Assembly (NCBI GenBank): GCA_964386975.1
Contig: CAYLUS010000040.1
Coordinates: 1 to 17,085, forward strand
Length of the DNA: 17,085 nucleotides
Direction of reading: 5' to 3'
Source of the DNA: UBA6136 sp964386975
Lineage (GTDB): Bacteria > Pseudomonadota > Gammaproteobacteria > Methylococcales > Methylococcaceae
Position 1 is the stretch's first letter; every line of letters starts with the position of its first letter. Shown here in pieces: positions 1 through 7,653 of this stretch. A program made the translations under genes and the position numbers. The notes under the pieces are model-generated. The model did not search any database and was not told the DNA's origin. It saw only the letters and a list, made by a program, of their open reading frames with translations.

Positions 1-1112
1 ACTTGCTCCAAAGGCAGAAACTCATCCGGTTGATGGGCCTGGGCAATGTGGCCGGGCCCGAGGATCAGGGTGTCGTGACCCAGATCATGAAAGAACGGAC
101 CTTCCGTCCCAAAGGCAACGGCGCCTGCCGGATGTCCGCTCAAGTCCTCGCAGGCCCTCACTAGGGGACTGTCCTTGGGGGTTTCAAAGGCCGGTAGCCC
201 CGGGAACAGTCGCACCACTTCCAAGGTGAGACCCGGAATCGCCTCCAGCGTCTCTTCCAACCGTTCGGTCAGGCGTTGGTGCAGATGGTCAATGTCCATC
301 CCGGGCAGGGGCCTCAGATCAATCAGTGTTTCACAGTGGCCACAGATGCGGTTGGGGTTATCGCCCCCGCGAATGGCGCCAAGGTTGAGAGTCGGCGTCT
401 CGACTTCAAATGCAGGGTTCCGGTGCTGGGCGGCGAGTTCGTCCCGAAAGGCGATCAATGCCGAAAGGACCCGGCTCATTCCGTCCAGCGCATTGACCCC
501 AAGGCGCGGGTCACTGGAGTGGCCGGATCGTCCATGAATCCGGATGGCCTCCATCATCATGCCCTTGTGCATGCGGATGGGTTTGAGACCCGTCGGCTCG
601 CCAATGAGTGCCGAGCGCCCCAGGCGCCGATTTTGGGCAAGGAGCTGCCGTGCCCCGGACATGGAGCTTTCCTCATCGGCCGTGCCGATCAGGACCAGAG
701 GTGCGGTGAGTTTTTTCCGATCCAGCCCTTTGGCCGCCTCCAGTGCCAGGGCCAGAAAGGACTTCATGTCGCAGCTGCCAAGCCCGAAGAGCTTTCCATC
801 GCGCTCTTTTGCCTTAAAGGGGTCTTGTTGCCAGAGGTCCGGGTCGCAGGGGACGGTGTCGGTGTGGCCTGAGAGCACCAGGCCGCCCGGATGGAAGACA
901 TCCTCAGATGGATTCAGGATCGCGATCAGGTTGGCCTTGCCCTCTGAAATCGGATCGATGCTGACCTCAAAGCCCATCGACTCGGCCCATTCAGCCAGAC
1001 GATGGACGACCCCGAGGTTGCTCTGGTCAAGCGCCGGATCTGCCGAACTGATCGAGGGAAGACCGATCAGTTCGGCAATCATGGTCTTGAGCGGCGGGGA
1101 TGAATGCATCAT
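1..1112 (-). CDS. argE: Acetylornithine deacetylase ArgE, 3' end beyond window
   Basis: This M20-family metallohydrolase removes the acetyl group from N-acetyl-L-ornithine to give ornithine in cytosolic arginine synthesis. I translated 370 codons from the ATG at 1112. The dinuclear-metal set is visible: GHTDTVP (His83, Asp85), Asp115 in GSCDMKS, the acidic pair Glu147/Glu148 in TADEESS, Glu172 in GEPT and His360 in QAHQPDE. The last stretch, with GTEGPF and LGPGH before AHQPDE, matches ArgE better than the related DapE. The E. coli protein has about 383 residues, so probably only 10-20 C-terminal residues lie off the left edge. A GGGGAG ribosome-binding site lies 3 nt before the first of two tandem ATGs. 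The gene begins 23 bp after the ilvD stop and is probably co-transcribed with it. Active-site residues look complete, so it should be functional. Confidence in the family is high. Confidence 0.95.
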   Translation of the reverse strand, partial: MMHSSPPLKTMIAELIGLPSISSADPALDQSNLGVVHRLAEWAESMGFEVSIDPISEGKANLIAILNPSEDVFHPGGLVLSGHTDTVPCDPDLWQQDPFKAKERDGKLFGLGSCDMKSFLALALEAAKGLDRKKLTAPLVLIGTADEESSMSGARQLLAQNRRLGRSALIGEPTGLKPIRMHKGMMMEAIRIHGRSGHSSDPRLGVNALDGMSRVLSALIAFRDELAAQHRNPAFEVETPTLNLGAIRGGDNPNRICGHCETLIDLRPLPGMDIDHLHQRLTERLEETLEAIPGLTLEVVRLFPGLPAFETPKDSPLVRACEDLSGHPAGAVAFGTEGPFFHDLGHDTLILGPGHIAQAHQPDEFLPLEQ

Positions 1113-1135
1113 CGGCTCCCCGGGTCACTCAAGGG

Positions 1136-2839
1136 CTAGAGGTTGGAAAGGTCCTTGTCGGTCACAGCGCCCAGTGAGGCGGATGAGACCAGGGCGCCGA
1201 ACTTGGCGAGCACCCCCTTGGTGTAGCGCGGTGCAGGCCGCTGCCAGCCTTTAAGCCGCGCAGCGATCTCGGCAGGGCTGATGCCCAGTTCCACCGTGGC
1301 ATTCTCCGCATCAATGGTGATGGGATCGCCCGTCTGAACAATCGCCAAGGGACCGCCGACGTAGGCTTCGGGCGTGATATGACCGACCACGAAGCCGTGA
1401 GTGCCGCCGGAGAAGCGGCCATCCGTGATCAGCGCCACGTCCTTGGCCAGCCCCCGACCCATCACCGCAGCGGTGGGTGAGAGCATCTCCCGCATGCCAG
1501 GTCCGCCCTTGGGCCCTTCATAGCGAATGACGATGACATCGCCTTTAACCACGGTGCCATCAAGAATCGCCTGAAGGGCATCTTCCTCGCATTCAAACAC
1601 CCGAGCGGTACCGACGAACTGGAGACCTTCCTTACCGGTGATCTTGGCGACGGCGCCCTCCGGCGCCAGGTTGCCGCGCAGAATGACGAGGTGGCTGTCT
1701 TTCTTGATCGGATGATCGAGCGATCGGATCATGTCCTGGTGAGGGGGATAGTCCGGCGCCATGGCCAGGTTTTCTGCAAGCGTCCTGCCGGTCACGGTGA
1801 GGCAGTCCCCGTGCAACAGGCCAGCCTTAAGGAGGGTCTTCATCATCGGCTGGATACCGCCGATCTCGACCAGCTCGGCCATCGCATATCGACCGCTGGG
1901 CTTGAGGTCAGCCAGCATTGGCACCTTTTTGCCAATCTTCGAGAAATCATCGAGGCTCAGGTCAACCCCAGCCGCATCCGCCATGGCCAGGAGGTGCAGG
2001 ACGGCATTGGTTGAGCCGCCCAGGGCAATGACCACCGTGACGGCATTTTCAAACGCCTTGCGGGTCATGATGTCGAGCGGCCGAATGCCTTGCTCGATGA
2101 GCTGAAGGACCGCCTTGCCGGCGTCTTCGCAGTCGCGTTGCTTGTCCTTGGAAATGGCTGCCTGGGCAGAACTTCCCGGAAGGCTCATGCCCAGGGCTTC
2201 GATTGCCGAGGCCATGGTATTGGCCGTGTACATGCCACCACAAGACCCCGGGCCCGGGATGGCCTTGGCCTCGATGGCCTTGAGCTCCTGATCATCGATC
2301 AGGTTGTTGGCGCGGGCGCCGACGGCCTCGAACACCGACACGATGTCGAGCTTCTTATCGCCATGGCAGCCGGTCAGGATGGTGCCGCCATAAACAAAAA
2401 TGGCCGGGCGATTCAGGCGTGCGATGGCGATCATGCAACCGGGCATGTTTTTGTCGCAGCCACCGATGGCCACCAGGCCGTCAAAGCCCTGACAGCCGAC
2501 CACGGTTTCGATCGAATCGGCAATGACTTCCCGGGAAACCAGCGAATACTTCATGCCTTCAGTGCCCATCGAGATGCCATCGGAGATGGTGATGGTGTTG
2601 AAGATGACCGCCTTGCCACCCACCGCATCCACGCCCTTGGCGGTGTCGTCCGCGAGCGTGTTGATGTGCATGTTGCAGGGGGTGACCATGCTCCAGGTCG
2701 AGGCAACGCCAATCTGGGGTTTACTGAAGTCCTGATCGGTGAAGCCAACGGCGTGCAGCATGGCGCGGCTGGGGGCCCGCTCCATGCCATCGACAACCTG
2801 GGAGGAAAAGGGACGCTTGGGGTCTTTGGGAGTGCTCAT
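1136..2839 (-). CDS. ilvD: Dihydroxy-acid dehydratase IlvD (short, about 560-residue class)
   Basis: IlvD dehydrates 2,3-dihydroxy-isovalerate and its methylvalerate homologue to the 2-oxo acids, the third common step of valine, isoleucine and leucine synthesis, in the cytosol. The protein is 567 residues from the chosen ATG. Three cysteines expected to hold the Fe-S cluster are present: Cys55 (TPCN), Cys128 (GGCDKNMPGC) and Cys200 (GPGSCGG). The C-terminal GRFSGGTHG motif carries the conserved active-site serine near residue 477. The length and the three-cysteine pattern resemble the shorter DHAD class, often reported with a [2Fe-2S] cluster, rather than the 616-residue enteric enzyme. The frame is open 129 bp further upstream, but that extension overlaps the preceding gene and does not look like IlvD, so I start at MSTPKDP. 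No convincing ribosome-binding site precedes this ATG, so the exact start is less certain than the function. It follows the ygiM-like gene after 55 bp and leads into argE. Confidence 0.96.
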   Translation of the reverse strand: MSTPKDPKRPFSSQVVDGMERAPSRAMLHAVGFTDQDFSKPQIGVASTWSMVTPCNMHINTLADDTAKGVDAVGGKAVIFNTITISDGISMGTEGMKYSLVSREVIADSIETVVGCQGFDGLVAIGGCDKNMPGCMIAIARLNRPAIFVYGGTILTGCHGDKKLDIVSVFEAVGARANNLIDDQELKAIEAKAIPGPGSCGGMYTANTMASAIEALGMSLPGSSAQAAISKDKQRDCEDAGKAVLQLIEQGIRPLDIMTRKAFENAVTVVIALGGSTNAVLHLLAMADAAGVDLSLDDFSKIGKKVPMLADLKPSGRYAMAELVEIGGIQPMMKTLLKAGLLHGDCLTVTGRTLAENLAMAPDYPPHQDMIRSLDHPIKKDSHLVILRGNLAPEGAVAKITGKEGLQFVGTARVFECEEDALQAILDGTVVKGDVIVIRYEGPKGGPGMREMLSPTAAVMGRGLAKDVALITDGRFSGGTHGFVVGHITPEAYVGGPLAIVQTGDPITIDAENATVELGISPAEIAARLKGWQRPAPRYTKGVLAKFGALVSSASLGAVTDKDLSNL

Positions 2840-2894
2840 GCGGTCAATATCAAAGGTGTAATCAATGCCGGGGCGAAAGAAAGGGGCGGGTGGG

Positions 2895-3509
2895 CTAGAA
2901 GGACCCCCAGTTGTTTTTGCGGCGGATACTGATCCTTGGAAGGACCACCCCGAGGATGATGCCTGCAATCAAGACCAGACCGCCAACCATAAACCAGGAT
3001 TGCTTCTGGTCTTCATTCAGGGCGTTCTTTTCACGGGTGATGGTATCCAGTTCGCGTTTTAAGGTGATGACGCTGCCTTGCAGCTGGTCACGCTCGGCCT
3101 GGATCCGAAGCACGTCCGCAGAGGCCTGACGGACGGCGACCAGTTCGGTCTGCAGCCGGCTGACTTCCTGCTCCAGTTGCTCCGGTGTCTTTTTCTCAGG
3201 CTCGACCAGCAGTGGCTCGATCGGCGCTTTGGGCCGAAGGGGAGCTTCCTGACTCAGGAATTTGGCAACAATCCAGCCGGTTTCTCCCCCCTCCAGCTGG
3301 ATCTTCGCATAGCCGAGTTTGTGGTTGTTCTTGAGGACCTTGACCGGTGTCCCCGGCTCGAGGTTCCGAATCAACTTGTCTTGTGCGGAAAGTCCCGACT
3401 TCATTTCGGCAGGGCCATTGGCGCCAATATAGGCCGATTCTTCTTCCGAGAACGCCGTTGCAACAAAAAGACTGAAAGTCAGAAAGAAAAGGATCCGCAA
3501 ATGGCGCAT
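2895..3509 (-). CDS. ygiM: YgiM-like SH3-domain protein with signal peptide, coiled coil and C-terminal TM helix
   Basis: This is a 204-residue envelope protein resembling E. coli YgiM (about 206 residues) and the SH3-domain protein family TIGR04211, whose role is not firmly established. Residues 1-21 form a signal peptide or N-terminal anchor (MRHLRILFFLTFSLFVATAFS). Residues 25-90 form a bacterial SH3-like domain with the typical PGTPVKVL, GYAKIQ and GWIVAKFLS segments. Residues 105-165 are rich in Glu, Gln and Leu heptads (coiled coil). A hydrophobic segment at about 171-190 (WFMVGGLVLIAGIILGVVLP) ends in a basic tail, RISIRRKNNW, as in YgiM. The RSGP-type loop usual early in the domain is replaced by KSGLSAQDK. 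The ATG has a CAGGA ribosome-binding site 8 nt upstream. It is the first gene of a minus-strand run with ilvD and argE and is divergent from the epimerase operon. A link to amino acid synthesis is not obvious. Confidence 0.85.
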   Translation of the reverse strand: MRHLRILFFLTFSLFVATAFSEEESAYIGANGPAEMKSGLSAQDKLIRNLEPGTPVKVLKNNHKLGYAKIQLEGGETGWIVAKFLSQEAPLRPKAPIEPLLVEPEKKTPEQLEQEVSRLQTELVAVRQASADVLRIQAERDQLQGSVITLKRELDTITREKNALNEDQKQSWFMVGGLVLIAGIILGVVLPRISIRRKNNWGSF

Positions 3510-3620
3510 GGCTTAAGTCCTGATGGATGGAAGATCGGAGGCACGCCCCATCAAGAGGTCAAGCTTAGGCGCGGTCCCCCGACACGCGTTAACAGGAGAA
3601 TGGTATAACACTCAAGGCTT

Positions 3621-3668
3621 CCTGCCCATTCCCGTTCAGGCCCTTCAATGGCCTCAAGGGGCGGCAGG
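3621..3668 (+). other. Imperfect nested inverted repeat in the epimerase leader
   Basis: CCTGCC at 3621-3626 can pair with GGCAGG at 3663-3668. Between them, CCCTT at 3641-3645 can pair with AAGGG further on (about 3656-3660). Together they could form a branched or extended hairpin in the 5' leader of the epimerase operon transcript. No U-run follows, so it is not an intrinsic terminator. It could equally be chance pairing in GC-rich DNA. Confidence 0.25.
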
Positions 3669-3683
3669 GATTGGATGGATGTT

Positions 3684-3706
3684 CATCCCCGAACAGAGAG
3701 GGGATG
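3684..3706 (+). other. Inverted repeat CATCCCC/GGGGATG upstream of the epimerase start
   Basis: A perfect 7-bp inverted repeat (3684-3690 and 3700-3706) surrounds a 9-nt loop and ends 21 nt before the epimerase ATG. It could be an RNA hairpin in the leader or a dyad-type operator. The GAGGGG in its right arm looks like a ribosome-binding site but is too far from the chosen ATG. No regulator can be assigned. Confidence 0.35.
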
Positions 3707-3727
3707 TCCTCGACGCGTGATGGTTTC

Positions 3728-4738
3728 ATGAAAATTCTAGTGACCGGTACGGCCGGATTCATCGGTTCTACACTTGCCCAAGCCCTTCTGGATCGGGGGG
3801 ATGAGGTGATCGGCATTGACAACGTCAATGACTATTACGATGTGACGCTCAAGGAGGCGCGCCTTGCTCGCCTGAAGCCGCGTGAGGGCTTCACCGAGGT
3901 TCGCATTTCACTTGAGGATCGGGAGGCACTGTTTGCAAGTTTTGCCCGCCACCGACCCGCGCGCGTCGTTAACCTGGCTGCCCAGGCGGGGGTCCGTTAC
4001 TCCCTGACGCATCCTCAGGCCTACATCGATGCCAATCTTCAGGGGTTCTGCAACATCCTCGAGGCCGCAAGGCATCATGACATCGAACATCTGGTGTACG
4101 CCTCTTCGAGCTCGGTCTATGGGGCCAATACCCAGATGCCGTTCTCGATCCATCACAACGTCGATCATCCGGTCAGCCTGTATGCGGCCACCAAGAAGGC
4201 CAATGAGTTGATGGCGCATACCTACAGCCATCTCTTCGGTATTCCGACCACGGGGCTTCGCTTCTTTACGGTCTACGGGCCCTGGGGCCGGCCTGACATG
4301 GCGCTCTTCAAGTTCACCCAAAGCATTCTCAAGGGGGAAGCCATCGATGTCTTCAACTTTGGTAAGCACAAGCGCGATTTCACCTACATCGATGATATCG
4401 TCGAAGGCGTGGTGCGGGTTCTGGATCGACCGGCCACACCCAACCCCGACTGGAACGGGGATCATCCGGATCCCGGTACCAGCCGGGCGCCCTACCGGCT
4501 CTACAATATCGGCAACAATGAGCCAGTCGAATTGATGCGATTCATCGAACTGATCGAGTCCTGCCTCGGTAAACAGGCAGAAAAACGCTTCCTTCCCCTT
4601 CAAGACGGCGATGTGCCGGCCACCTTTGCCGATGTCGAGGACCTTCGCCGAGATGTGGGGTATGCGCCAAAAACCCCCGTAGAGACCGGCATCGCCCGCT
4701 TTATCGAGTGGTACCTTGGGTATTACGGCAAGGCCTGA
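3728..4738 (+). CDS. NAD-dependent UDP-sugar epimerase, probably UDP-glucuronate 4-epimerase
   Basis: This 336-residue extended-SDR enzyme probably interconverts UDP-glucuronate and UDP-galacturonate in the cytosol, supplying sugar nucleotides for capsule, O-antigen or LPS core. The N-terminus has the NAD-binding GxxGxxG (Gly7, Gly10, Gly13 in GTAGFIGS) and Asp31 at the end of strand 2. The catalytic signature is YASSSSVYG (about 124-132) followed by Tyr152-x-x-x-Lys156. RFFTVYGPWGRPDMA (178-192) is characteristic of the UDP-glucuronate epimerase subgroup. The frame stays open upstream to a TTG at 3671, but the Rossmann strand begins at MKILVTG, so I start at 3728. Its ribosome-binding site is weak. 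The stop overlaps the mobB start by one base (TGATG), so it heads a coupled operon. Substrate specificity is inferred from subgroup similarity; a UDP-glucose or N-acetyl sugar substrate is less likely but possible. Confidence 0.88.
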   Translation: MKILVTGTAGFIGSTLAQALLDRGDEVIGIDNVNDYYDVTLKEARLARLKPREGFTEVRISLEDREALFASFARHRPARVVNLAAQAGVRYSLTHPQAYIDANLQGFCNILEAARHHDIEHLVYASSSSVYGANTQMPFSIHHNVDHPVSLYAATKKANELMAHTYSHLFGIPTTGLRFFTVYGPWGRPDMALFKFTQSILKGEAIDVFNFGKHKRDFTYIDDIVEGVVRVLDRPATPNPDWNGDHPDPGTSRAPYRLYNIGNNEPVELMRFIELIESCLGKQAEKRFLPLQDGDVPATFADVEDLRRDVGYAPKTPVETGIARFIEWYLGYYGKA

Positions 4739-5292
4739 TGACCGCCTGTACCCGCATCACGCACCACTTTGGGGTGCCAGTCATTGGCTGGGTGGGATTC
4801 AGTGGCGCGGGCAAGACCACGCTTCTTTTGGGGATCTTGAAGGCGCTCGGTGAGCGCGGTCTGAAAGCGGGCCTGATCAAGCATGCCCATCATGAGGTGG
4901 AACTCGATCAGCCGGGCAAGGACAGTTTTGAGCTCCGTAAAGCCGGTGCCAACCCCGTGCTCCTGACCACGGCTCGGCGCCGGTTTCTGATGCAGGAACG
5001 GGCGCAGCCTCAGGATCCGATCCTTTTAGAAGAGCTGGCATTTTTAAATCCTGCGGGTCTTGATCTGATTCTGGTGGAGGGGTTCAAGACGGCCGCTTAC
5101 CCCAAAATTGAAGTGCACCGGAAGGCCCGAGGCGGACCCTATCTCTTTCCCGAGGATCCCGATGTCTTTGCCCTTGCAACCGATCGCGCCCCGGCACTCC
5201 CTCATGCACCCGAGGTTCTCGATCTGAACGCGCCCTGGGAGGTCGCCTCGTTCTTGATCCAGCGATTTTGTACCGATGGCCAGAGACGCTGA
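4738..5292 (+). CDS. mobB: Molybdopterin-guanine dinucleotide biosynthesis adaptor MobB
   Basis: MobB is a GTP-binding P-loop protein thought to help MobA attach GMP to molybdopterin, giving the guanine dinucleotide form of the molybdenum cofactor. The 184-residue product has the Walker A loop GFSGAGKTT (20-28). It also has the MobB-characteristic stretch IKHAHHEVELDQPGKDS (47-63), then LILVEGFK (110-117) and KIEVHR (123-128). The E. coli protein is about 175 residues. Its ATG overlaps the epimerase stop by one base, and its 3' end overlaps moeA by 17 bp, so translation is probably coupled at both ends. No mobA is in the window; it is presumably elsewhere. Identification is firm from the motifs. 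The exact biochemical role of MobB is less settled even in model organisms. Confidence 0.94.
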   Translation: MTACTRITHHFGVPVIGWVGFSGAGKTTLLLGILKALGERGLKAGLIKHAHHEVELDQPGKDSFELRKAGANPVLLTTARRRFLMQERAQPQDPILLEELAFLNPAGLDLILVEGFKTAAYPKIEVHRKARGGPYLFPEDPDVFALATDRAPALPHAPEVLDLNAPWEVASFLIQRFCTDGQRR

Positions 5293-6556
5293 CCCCTGTG
5301 CGGCCCATACGGGGCTACTTAGCCTTGAAGAGGCGCTCTCGCGCTTGCTGATGAGGGCCAGGCCGATTGAGACCTCCGAGACGGTCGCCGTGTCAGTGGC
5401 TGCCGGTCGGGTGCTAAAAGAACCGGTTCTGGCCCCCATGCCTTTTCCACGATTTGATCAGGCCGCGATGGACGGCTACGCCGTCCGCTTCCCGGAAATT
5501 GCCCCTGCCGAAGGCTATCGCCTCGAAGGCGAGTCCGCGGCCGGTCATCCCTATGAGGGGGCCTTGCTGCCGGGTGGCTGTATCCGCATCTTTACCGGCG
5601 CAAAGCTTCCGGAAGGGGCCGATGCCGTCATCATGCAGGAAGCGGTCGAACGGGTCGGCGGGCGGATCAAGGTGCCTGCTGGAACCCCAATACACCCTGG
5701 CGATCACATTCGACGGCAGGGAGAAGAGCTTCAGGCCGGCGATCTCCTGGTGCCTGCCGGTCGGCGGTTGAGGCCGGCTGATCTGGGGCTGCTTGCTGCG
5801 GCAGGTTTTGGCATGATCCCGGTTTTAAAACCGCTGCGGGTGGGTGTGATTGCAACCGGGGATGAACTCAAGCGCGAGGGGAGTTCCCTGGCACCTGGTG
5901 AGATCTTTGAGAGCAATCGTCCGGTCCTCCGGGCGCTCCTTGAGGCGGAAGGGTTTGCGCCGGTGGATGGCGGCATCCTGCCGGATCAGCCCTCCCGGAT
6001 TGTGGAGGCGCTGGAGCACCTTGCCCCTGAAGTGGATGTGATGCTGACACTGGGGGGCGCTTCCGTCGGTGACCATGATCACCTGGCCGGGATTGTCGGT
6101 GCCCGGGGACAGCTGGGGTTCTGGAAGGTCGCCATCAAGCCGGGAAAGCCGTTTCTGTATGGTGAGATCGGTGGGGTACCGATCCTCGGGCTTCCCGGTA
6201 ATCCGGTGTCGATGATGGTGACATTTCTGGCGCTGGCCCGCCCCTTCCTGCAAAAATCAGCCGGGCGGACACCCCAGAGGCCACTCCGGGTCCAGGCGCT
6301 GACGGAGACGAGGATCCGAAAGGCGCCGGGGCGCCTTGAATTTCGTCGTGGCCTCCTATTTGGGACGGCGGAGGGGCTGAAGGTCCGCTGCCTTCCCGGG
6401 CAAGGGAGCCACCAGCTGACCTCCATGAGTCAGGCCAACTGCTTTGTCTTGCTGGCGCCTTCGATTACGGACATTCCGGCGGGTGAGGCGGTATGGGTTA
6501 CGCCCTTTCCGGAGGCGCTTGAGACCCCTCTGAACCCGGGAGTGATGGGGGAGTGA
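5276..6556 (+). CDS. moeA: Molybdopterin molybdenumtransferase MoeA
   Basis: MoeA inserts molybdate into adenylylated molybdopterin, completing basic molybdenum cofactor in the cytosol. The 426-residue protein (E. coli about 411) shows the family landmarks in order: FDQAAMDGYAVR (60-71), IFTGAKLPEGADAVIMQE (105-122), ATGDEL (193-198), ESNRPVL (212-218), TLGGASVGDHD (258-268), FWKVAIKPGKPF (282-293) and GLPGNPVSMM (305-314). The usual TSGGVSVG loop reads TLGGASVG here, a variant also found in other MoeA proteins. The start at ATG 5276 lies inside mobB in another frame; an internal ATG at codon 26 would remove conserved N-terminal sequence. The ribosome-binding site is weak, in keeping with coupling to mobB. 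The stop overlaps the rlmM start as GTGA. MobB and MoeA act in consecutive parts of the same pathway. Confidence 0.96.
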   Translation: MARDADPCAAHTGLLSLEEALSRLLMRARPIETSETVAVSVAAGRVLKEPVLAPMPFPRFDQAAMDGYAVRFPEIAPAEGYRLEGESAAGHPYEGALLPGGCIRIFTGAKLPEGADAVIMQEAVERVGGRIKVPAGTPIHPGDHIRRQGEELQAGDLLVPAGRRLRPADLGLLAAAGFGMIPVLKPLRVGVIATGDELKREGSSLAPGEIFESNRPVLRALLEAEGFAPVDGGILPDQPSRIVEALEHLAPEVDVMLTLGGASVGDHDHLAGIVGARGQLGFWKVAIKPGKPFLYGEIGGVPILGLPGNPVSMMVTFLALARPFLQKSAGRTPQRPLRVQALTETRIRKAPGRLEFRRGLLFGTAEGLKVRCLPGQGSHQLTSMSQANCFVLLAPSITDIPAGEAVWVTPFPEALETPLNPGVMGE

Positions 6557-7653
6557 CTGCGGTTTCCATGGATCCGATGGCGATGGGGCTTTTGCTCTCC
6601 TGCCGTCCCGGTTTTGAGAAGGAGTGTGCCCAGGAGATTCTGGCGCGACAGAGCCAGCGGGGGATCCCGGGTTTCGTCAAGGTCCATGAGGGCTATGTCC
6701 GTTTTCTGCCGGTCGATCCAGAATCAGCCGGGCACCCCGACGAGGGCCTGGACCCGGACACGCTGGTGTTTGCCCGCCAGGTGATTGCTCTTTTTTCGGG
6801 GCTTTCAGACCTTCCGACCACGGATCGGCTGACCCCGATCATCGATCAGCTTCGGGCCATACCGACCGGCTTTTCGTCCGTTTTTGTCGAAACGGCAGAC
6901 ACCAACGAGGCCAAGTCGCTGTCGGTATTCTTGCGAAAATTCAGTCCCCCCTTGAGAAAGGCAGTGGAGGATGCGGGTCTTCTTCGGCCGGCAAAGGGCC
7001 CCCGGCTGCATCTTTTCTTTATCTCGGGAACTTCGGTCCTGATCGGTACCTCGGAGGCCCGAAAGGGATCTCCCTGGCCCATGGGCATTCCTCGGCTCCG
7101 ATTTCCCAAGGGCGCACCCAGTCGTTCGACCCTCAAGCTGGATGAGGCCTTCGGCTTTTTCCTGAAAGCCCCCGATGCGGCCCTGTTGCCGGGGATGCAG
7201 GCAGTGGACCTGGGGGCCTCGCCCGGCGGCTGGACCTATCAACTGGTTCGCCGACACCTCCGCGTGGTGGCCGTCGACAATGGGCCCATGGATGCCGCCC
7301 TGATGGACTCGGGACTGGTCATCCACCTGCGCGTCGATGGCTTTCGTTACCGTCCCGATCAGCCGGTCGACTGGCTGGTTTGCGACATGGTCGAAAAACC
7401 CTCCCGCATCGCCAAGCTGGTGGGTGAGTGGCTTGCACGGGGTGGATGTCGTTATGCCATCTTCAATCTCAAGCTGCCAATGAAAAAGCGCTATGAGGCC
7501 TGTCTTGAGGCACAGACGATTCTTGAGGCGCAGCTGGCCGGAAGTCCCTTTCACTACCGGTTGCGTTTTCGCCAGCTCTACCATGACCGGGCCGAGGTTA
7601 CCGGTTTTGCAGAACGCCTAGGGGAGAGGGAGTCGGGACACTTTTCTCCGTGA
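6553..7653 (+). CDS. rlmM: 23S rRNA (cytidine-2498 2'-O) methyltransferase RlmM
   Basis: RlmM uses S-adenosylmethionine to methylate the 2'-OH of C2498 (E. coli numbering) in 23S rRNA. The 366-residue product is the same length as E. coli RlmM and matches it throughout. It has CRPGFEKEC near the N-terminus, a THUMP-like region with VETADTNEAK (112-121), MGIPRLRFPKGAPSRSTLKL (177-196), the SAM loop AVDLGASPGGWTYQLV (217-232), VCDMVEKP (276-283) and the catalytic-lysine segment NLKLPMKKRYE (305-315). I start at GTG 6553, which overlaps the moeA stop by 4 bp and has GGGAG 10 nt upstream. ATG codons at 6568 and 6577 are alternatives that would better fit the enteric N-terminus. It closes the four-gene run. 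A functional link to molybdenum cofactor genes is not known to me. Confidence 0.95.
   Translation: MTAVSMDPMAMGLLLSCRPGFEKECAQEILARQSQRGIPGFVKVHEGYVRFLPVDPESAGHPDEGLDPDTLVFARQVIALFSGLSDLPTTDRLTPIIDQLRAIPTGFSSVFVETADTNEAKSLSVFLRKFSPPLRKAVEDAGLLRPAKGPRLHLFFISGTSVLIGTSEARKGSPWPMGIPRLRFPKGAPSRSTLKLDEAFGFFLKAPDAALLPGMQAVDLGASPGGWTYQLVRRHLRVVAVDNGPMDAALMDSGLVIHLRVDGFRYRPDQPVDWLVCDMVEKPSRIAKLVGEWLARGGCRYAIFNLKLPMKKRYEACLEAQTILEAQLAGSPFHYRLRFRQLYHDRAEVTGFAERLGERESGHFSP

Larger units (their letters stand above)
3510..3727. promoter_or_regulatory. Divergent intergenic region (218 bp) between ygiM-like gene and epimerase operon
   Basis: This gap must hold the promoters of both divergent transcription units. 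Its most promoter-like core is GGTATAAC at 3602-3609. Read on the plus strand it gives TATAAC (3604-3609). Read on the minus strand it gives TGTTATACC, an extended -10-like element. Neither direction has a good TTGACA box at 16-18 bp, so the promoter call is tentative. The right half (3621-3706) has several short inverted repeats, listed separately. I see no coding sequence here. Confidence 0.4.

Noticed and set aside
2090..2932. Long plus-strand frame opposite ilvD
   Set aside because: It is fully antisense to a clear IlvD, resembles no family, and is explained by GC-rich third positions.
2840..2968. 43-residue N-terminal extension of ilvD
   Set aside because: It overlaps the 3' end of the ygiM-like gene and has no similarity to IlvD N-termini.
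3671..3727. TTG-initiated extension of the epimerase
   Set aside because: The Rossmann fold begins at MKILVTG; the extension falls over inverted repeats and carries no family sequence.
6805..7584. 259-codon minus-strand frame opposite rlmM
   Set aside because: RlmM matches its family along its whole length, so this is a shadow frame.
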